NCBI RefSeq assembly: GCF_000621805.1
Contig: NZ_JHXH01000011.1
Location: forward strand, 1 to 64,000
Origin: Ruminococcus sp. FC2018
Lineage (GTDB): Bacteria; Bacillota; Clostridia; Oscillospirales; Ruminococcaceae
Direction: 5' to 3'
Length of the DNA: 64,000 nucleotides
How positions within the stretch are numbered: position 1 is the first letter of the stretch; the number at the start of each line of letters is the position of its first letter. Both the position numbers and the translations under genes were made by a program. Of the stretch, positions 61,396 through 64,000 are shown one piece after another. The notes below the pieces were generated by a model, which searched no databases, was not told the origin of the DNA, and saw only the letters and a list, made by a program, of their open reading frames with translations.

Positions 61396-61953
61396 TTACG
61401 CTCTTTCCATGTACTCACAGGTACGGGTATCGATCCTGATCTTGTCACCTGTATTGATAAACAAAGGAACTCTGATCTCTGCACCGGTCTCAACAGTAGC
61501 AGGCTTTGTTGCGTTAGTTGCAGTATCGCCCTTGATGCCCGGTTCAGTTTCGGTCACTTCAAGATCTACAAAGTAAGGAGGCTCTACACCAAATACCTGT
61601 CCCTTGTAGGAGAGGACCTTACAGATCATATTTTCCTTAACAAACTTGAAGTTGTCGGAAAGCTCTTTGCTGTTTACAGGGATAAGCTCATAGGACTCAG
61701 GATCCATGAAATAATAAAGATCTCCGTCGTTATAAGAATACTCCATATCCTTTCTCTCAACATAAGCTGTAGGGAACTTAGCTGTAGGATTGTAAGTTTT
61801 TTCAATTACAGATCCGGTAATAACATTCTTGACCTTTGCTCTTACAAATGCAGCACCCTTGCCAGGCTTAACGTGCTGGAACTCAACGATCTGCATTACA
61901 TTTCCTTCTTCTTCAAAAGTCATACCATTTCTGAAATCGCCTGCTGTTACCAT
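61396..61953 (-). CDS. efp: translation elongation factor P
   Basis: This 185-residue three-domain protein has [43 protein letters not shown], with the loop Lys (PGKGAA) near residue 32, and the C-terminal [17 protein letters not shown]. It relieves ribosome stalling at polyproline. ATG 61953 has GGAGG 8 bp upstream. The lysine loop is the type that, in Firmicutes, may be modified or left bare; no modifying enzyme is in the window. Confidence 0.97.
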   Translation of the reverse strand: MVTAGDFRNGMTFEEEGNVMQIVEFQHVKPGKGAAFVRAKVKNVITGSVIEKTYNPTAKFPTAYVERKDMEYSYNDGDLYYFMDPESYELIPVNSKELSDNFKFVKENMICKVLSYKGQVFGVEPPYFVDLEVTETEPGIKGDTATNATKPATVETGAEIRVPLFINTGDKIRIDTRTCEYMERA

Positions 61954-62021
61954 ATTTAAAACCTCCAAATATTGATCTTATCCACACGCATGCCACAATA
62001 TAGGCACACATTTACACAATA

Positions 62022-62050
62022 ATATTATCACATTTCATTCTTTTTTGCAA
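62022..62050 (-). promoter_or_regulatory. probable efp promoter
   Basis: On the minus strand TTGCAA (62045-62050) and TAATAT (62022-62027) are separated by 17 bp, about 65 bp before the efp ATG. Confidence 0.55.
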
Positions 62051-62102
62051 GTCTTTTAGCAATATTTATCTCATTTTAATACTTTTTTAACAAGATAGGC
62101 GC

Positions 62103-62771
62103 TTAAATATAGTTCTTTGTTCTTTCCATATCTGTTTCGAGGTCTGGATAATCTGCTCTAAGGTTTTCAAGCAGTACAGGTACAAGGTCCCTATTTTCCT
62201 TGACTTTCAAAAATTCTTCGGTAGTGATACCTACAAGCTGGACAAAATCAAGCTTTCCGTAAATAGTATCTCTTCCCTTTATCTCTGTATCTTGTGCAAT
62301 GAGCAATGATGTGATCTTGGAATCTGGTTTGCTCAGGTTGATAGACTCGGGATTGTTAGCACTTCCCACATACTGCCCGGGCTCAAACCATCTTTCGCTC
62401 TGGAATGTGTATCTTGCAAGGTTGCTCATCATATTCATTGCCCAAACACAGCTTTTAGGGTCTGTATCCTTGAGTTTTATAGTCATTTCGTAGCCCCATT
62501 TGCTGAATTCTCCGCCGAAGCTTTCCTCATCGTAATACAGCTCGCTCATACCAAAAGTAACGATATGTGAATAACCTTTTGGAGAGGGATAAGCGCTGAA
62601 ACCGTCAAGGTATTCGTTGCCGCCAAACATTGCACGGCTGGTGATAGTTGTTCCGTAATGCTCGGGTTTGGTGTTTCCATATACCTCAGAAAAAGCAGCT
62701 TCGATCTCATCCCATCCCGGTGCAAATTCATCATCGTCTTTTTTTGCTTTGAACTCTTCAAGTGTCATCAT
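62103..62771 (-). CDS. Suppressor-of-fused (SUFU) domain protein
   Basis: This 222-residue protein matches the bacterial SUFU domain pattern. It shows HYGTTITSRAMFGGNEYLDGFSAYPSPKGYSHIVTFGMSELYYDEESFGGEFSKWGYEMTIKL at residues 38-100, FQSERWFEPGQYVG near 133, and DTIYGKLDFVQLVGIT near 170. Bacterial SUFU proteins occur widely and often lie near immunity or stress genes; their role is unclear. ATG 62771 has GGGAG 6 bp upstream. It lies 23 bp past the peptidase stop and 150 bp before efp. Confidence 0.85.
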   Translation of the reverse strand: MMTLEEFKAKKDDDEFAPGWDEIEAAFSEVYGNTKPEHYGTTITSRAMFGGNEYLDGFSAYPSPKGYSHIVTFGMSELYYDEESFGGEFSKWGYEMTIKLKDTDPKSCVWAMNMMSNLARYTFQSERWFEPGQYVGSANNPESINLSKPDSKITSLLIAQDTEIKGRDTIYGKLDFVQLVGITTEEFLKVKENRDLVPVLLENLRADYPDLETDMERTKNYI

Positions 62772-62793
62772 AATATCTCCCACTTTTGATCGG

Positions 62794-63858
62794 TCAAACT
62801 ATTATCAGTTTCTTTTCAGCCAGTGTCATATTCTCACAGCCGTTATTCTTAACAACAACAAAGTCTTCTATTCTTACCCCGAACTCATTTTCAATATAGA
62901 TACCGGGTTCTATTGTTACTATTGAGTTATGTTCAAGAATGTCATCTTTGTTTGGAGATGCGTACGGTGATTCATGTATCTCCATGCCAACTCCATGTCC
63001 CAGAGAATGTCCGAACTCATTGCCGTGACCTGCGCTTTCTATTATATCACGGGCGATCTTGTCAAGCTCTTTGCCTGACATCCCGGCTTTTACGGCATTA
63101 AGAGCAGCAAGCTGGGCATCAAGTACAGTTTCATAGACAGACCGCATCTTATCTGTTGGCTCTCCCACACAGAAAGTTCTTGTCATGTCACTGTGGTAGC
63201 CTTTGACGACTGCACCAAAATCCAGAAGCACAAATTCTCCCTTTTCAACGGGTTTGTCAGAAGGGACACCGTGTGGAAGCGAGGTGTTTTTACCGCTTAA
63301 AGCAATTGTATCAAAGGAAAGATCTTCGGCGCCGTTTTTAAGCATAAAAAAGTCAAGCTCAAGCTGAACTTCCTTTTCGGTCATGCCGGGTCTGATAAAA
63401 TCAAGTATATGATCATAGCCCTTTTCCGCAATCCGCTGGGCTTGGATCATAAGACCGATCTCATCCTGAGTCTTTATCATTCTTATCTTTCTTATGAGTT
63501 TTGAAAATGTATTGTCTGATGACAGCTGCACTTTGAGAGCACTTTTCATCAGGCTGAACTGCTCCAATGTACAGCTTTCTGTATTCACAGCGGCTGTTTT
63601 AGCATCATGCTTTTTGATAAGCTCATTTATCTGGTGATATAGTCTGCCCTGCAAAATAACTTCACAATCGAAAACGGTTTTTCTTGCTTTTTCGATATAT
63701 CTGAAATCAATTATAAGATAAGCCTTATCCTTAAATACAACAAGGGTCCCGTCACTGGATTTCATGCCTGTAAAGTATCTTCGGTTGACATCGTCATTTA
63801 TTATACCGCAGTCGCAGATACCTTCAATTCCGCTCATCAGCTGTTCCAAGCGAGTCAT
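62794..63858 (-). CDS. M24 Xaa-Pro aminopeptidase
   Basis: This 354-residue metallopeptidase of the PepP/PepQ group has a short N-terminal creatinase-like domain (1-125) and the pita-bread catalytic domain. Metal ligands are visible: Asp in LLDFGAVVKGYHSDMTRTF, His in HSLGHGVGMEIHE, Glu in VTIEPGIYI and Glu in GVRIEDFVV. It removes N-terminal residues before proline. The ATG overlaps the aroQ stop (TAATG), so the two are cotranslated. Confidence 0.95.
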   Translation of the reverse strand: MTRLEQLMSGIEGICDCGIINDDVNRRYFTGMKSSDGTLVVFKDKAYLIIDFRYIEKARKTVFDCEVILQGRLYHQINELIKKHDAKTAAVNTESCTLEQFSLMKSALKVQLSSDNTFSKLIRKIRMIKTQDEIGLMIQAQRIAEKGYDHILDFIRPGMTEKEVQLELDFFMLKNGAEDLSFDTIALSGKNTSLPHGVPSDKPVEKGEFVLLDFGAVVKGYHSDMTRTFCVGEPTDKMRSVYETVLDAQLAALNAVKAGMSGKELDKIARDIIESAGHGNEFGHSLGHGVGMEIHESPYASPNKDDILEHNSIVTIEPGIYIENEFGVRIEDFVVVKNNGCENMTLAEKKLIIV

Positions 63859-64000
63859 TATGCTTCGGCTGCCTCCTCGTTTTCCCAGCGGTAATAAAGT
63901 GCATCAACAGCAAGAATATAAGAATCCTTGCCAAATCCGCAGATAGAACCTACACATACCGGTGCAATGACCGATCTGGAGCGAAATTCATCTCTTGCAT
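63858..64000 (-). CDS. aroQ: type II 3-dehydroquinate dehydratase, C-terminal part
   Basis: The last 46 codons of the gene are visible, running off the window edge. The frame reads [17 protein letters not shown] and then [20 protein letters not shown], the conserved C terminus of AroQ (REEFR..S and GFG..SY.LA..AL). It is the shikimate-pathway enzyme. An acidic tail ends in NEEAAEA. Confidence 0.9.
   Translation of the reverse strand, partial: ARDEFRSRSVIAPVCVGSICGFGKDSYILAVDALYYRWENEEAAEA

Noticed and set aside
1-64000. CRISPR arrays, tRNA or rRNA genes
   Set aside because: No regularly spaced repeats and no tRNA- or rRNA-like sequences were noticed on either strand.

Overview
The window is a stretch of Gram-positive (Firmicutes) chromosome, most likely a gut clostridium of the Ruminococcus/Oscillospiraceae type. 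Three things suggest this: the housekeeping block at the right end (aroQ, pepQ-type M24 peptidase, a SUFU-domain protein, efp, a CD1247-like Zn-ribbon protein, an FMN-riboswitch-controlled ribU), the secreted CAP/Big_2 protein and GH3 lipoprotein, and the lack of any lipid A or outer-membrane gene. The genus is an inference, not a database result. Almost everything between 3 kb and 57.7 kb is devoted to surface polysaccharides and is read on the minus strand.

Layout. (1) 1-3.06 kb: an IS21-family element (5-2800) with TG...CA ends, repeated terminal motifs and a probable 6-bp target duplication. It truncates a plus-strand gene at 2801-3016. Its istA has an in-frame amber codon, and it carries a short structured RNA candidate at 152-254. 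(2) 3.1-32.5 kb: polysaccharide cluster 1, read right to left from a consensus promoter at 32460-32488. In reading order it has an acetyltransferase, an initiating phosphoglycosyl transferase (PGT), an SDR, two transferases, (after a terminator-like hairpin) a WbsX-like protein, Wzy, an O-acetyltransferase and Wzx. Next comes a phosphonate module: a TagB/F-like transferase, a three-domain PEP mutase fusion, phosphonoacetaldehyde reductase, a RES-domain protein and phosphonopyruvate decarboxylase. Then come a CMP-ulosonate-like module (KdsB-like, HMGL-type aldolase fusion, PfkB kinase), rmlABDC for dTDP-L-rhamnose, and capE/capG/capF for UDP-L-FucNAc with two unknown small genes interleaved, ending in a nucleotidyltransferase-like protein. 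(3) 32.5-36.4 kb: a divergently expressed second HMGL-type aldolase, a tyrosine recombinase pseudogene broken at its catalytic box, and a DUF4143 ATPase. (4) 36.7-40.5 kb: a membrane-anchored CAP-domain protein coupled to a glycogen debranching enzyme. (5) 40.6-57.7 kb: polysaccharide cluster 2, with FlaA1/PglF-like dehydratase, sugar aminotransferase, PGT, glycosyltransferases, a complete WbpA-B-E-D-I set for UDP-ManNAc3NAcA, a second Wzy and a second Wzx. A Wzz-like protein with its own promoter lies upstream. (6) 57.9-64 kb: GH3 lipoprotein and the housekeeping block.

How the genes work together. Each cluster has its own initiating PGT, transferases, flippase and polymerase, so two separate Wzx/Wzy-type polymers are likely. 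Cluster 1 appears to build a glycan with L-rhamnose, L-FucNAc, a probable CMP-activated 2-keto-3-deoxy sugar acid and a hydroxyethylphosphonate-type decoration. Cluster 2 appears to build one with diacetamido-mannuronic acid and a 4-amino-4,6-dideoxy sugar. Only one Wzz-like regulator is visible, and no intact CpsD-type tyrosine kinase was seen. The least ordinary parts are the three-domain phosphonate enzyme, the aldolase/KdsB/PfkB module, the RES-domain protein between phosphonate genes, the interleaved small genes, and the RNA candidate in the IS21 element.
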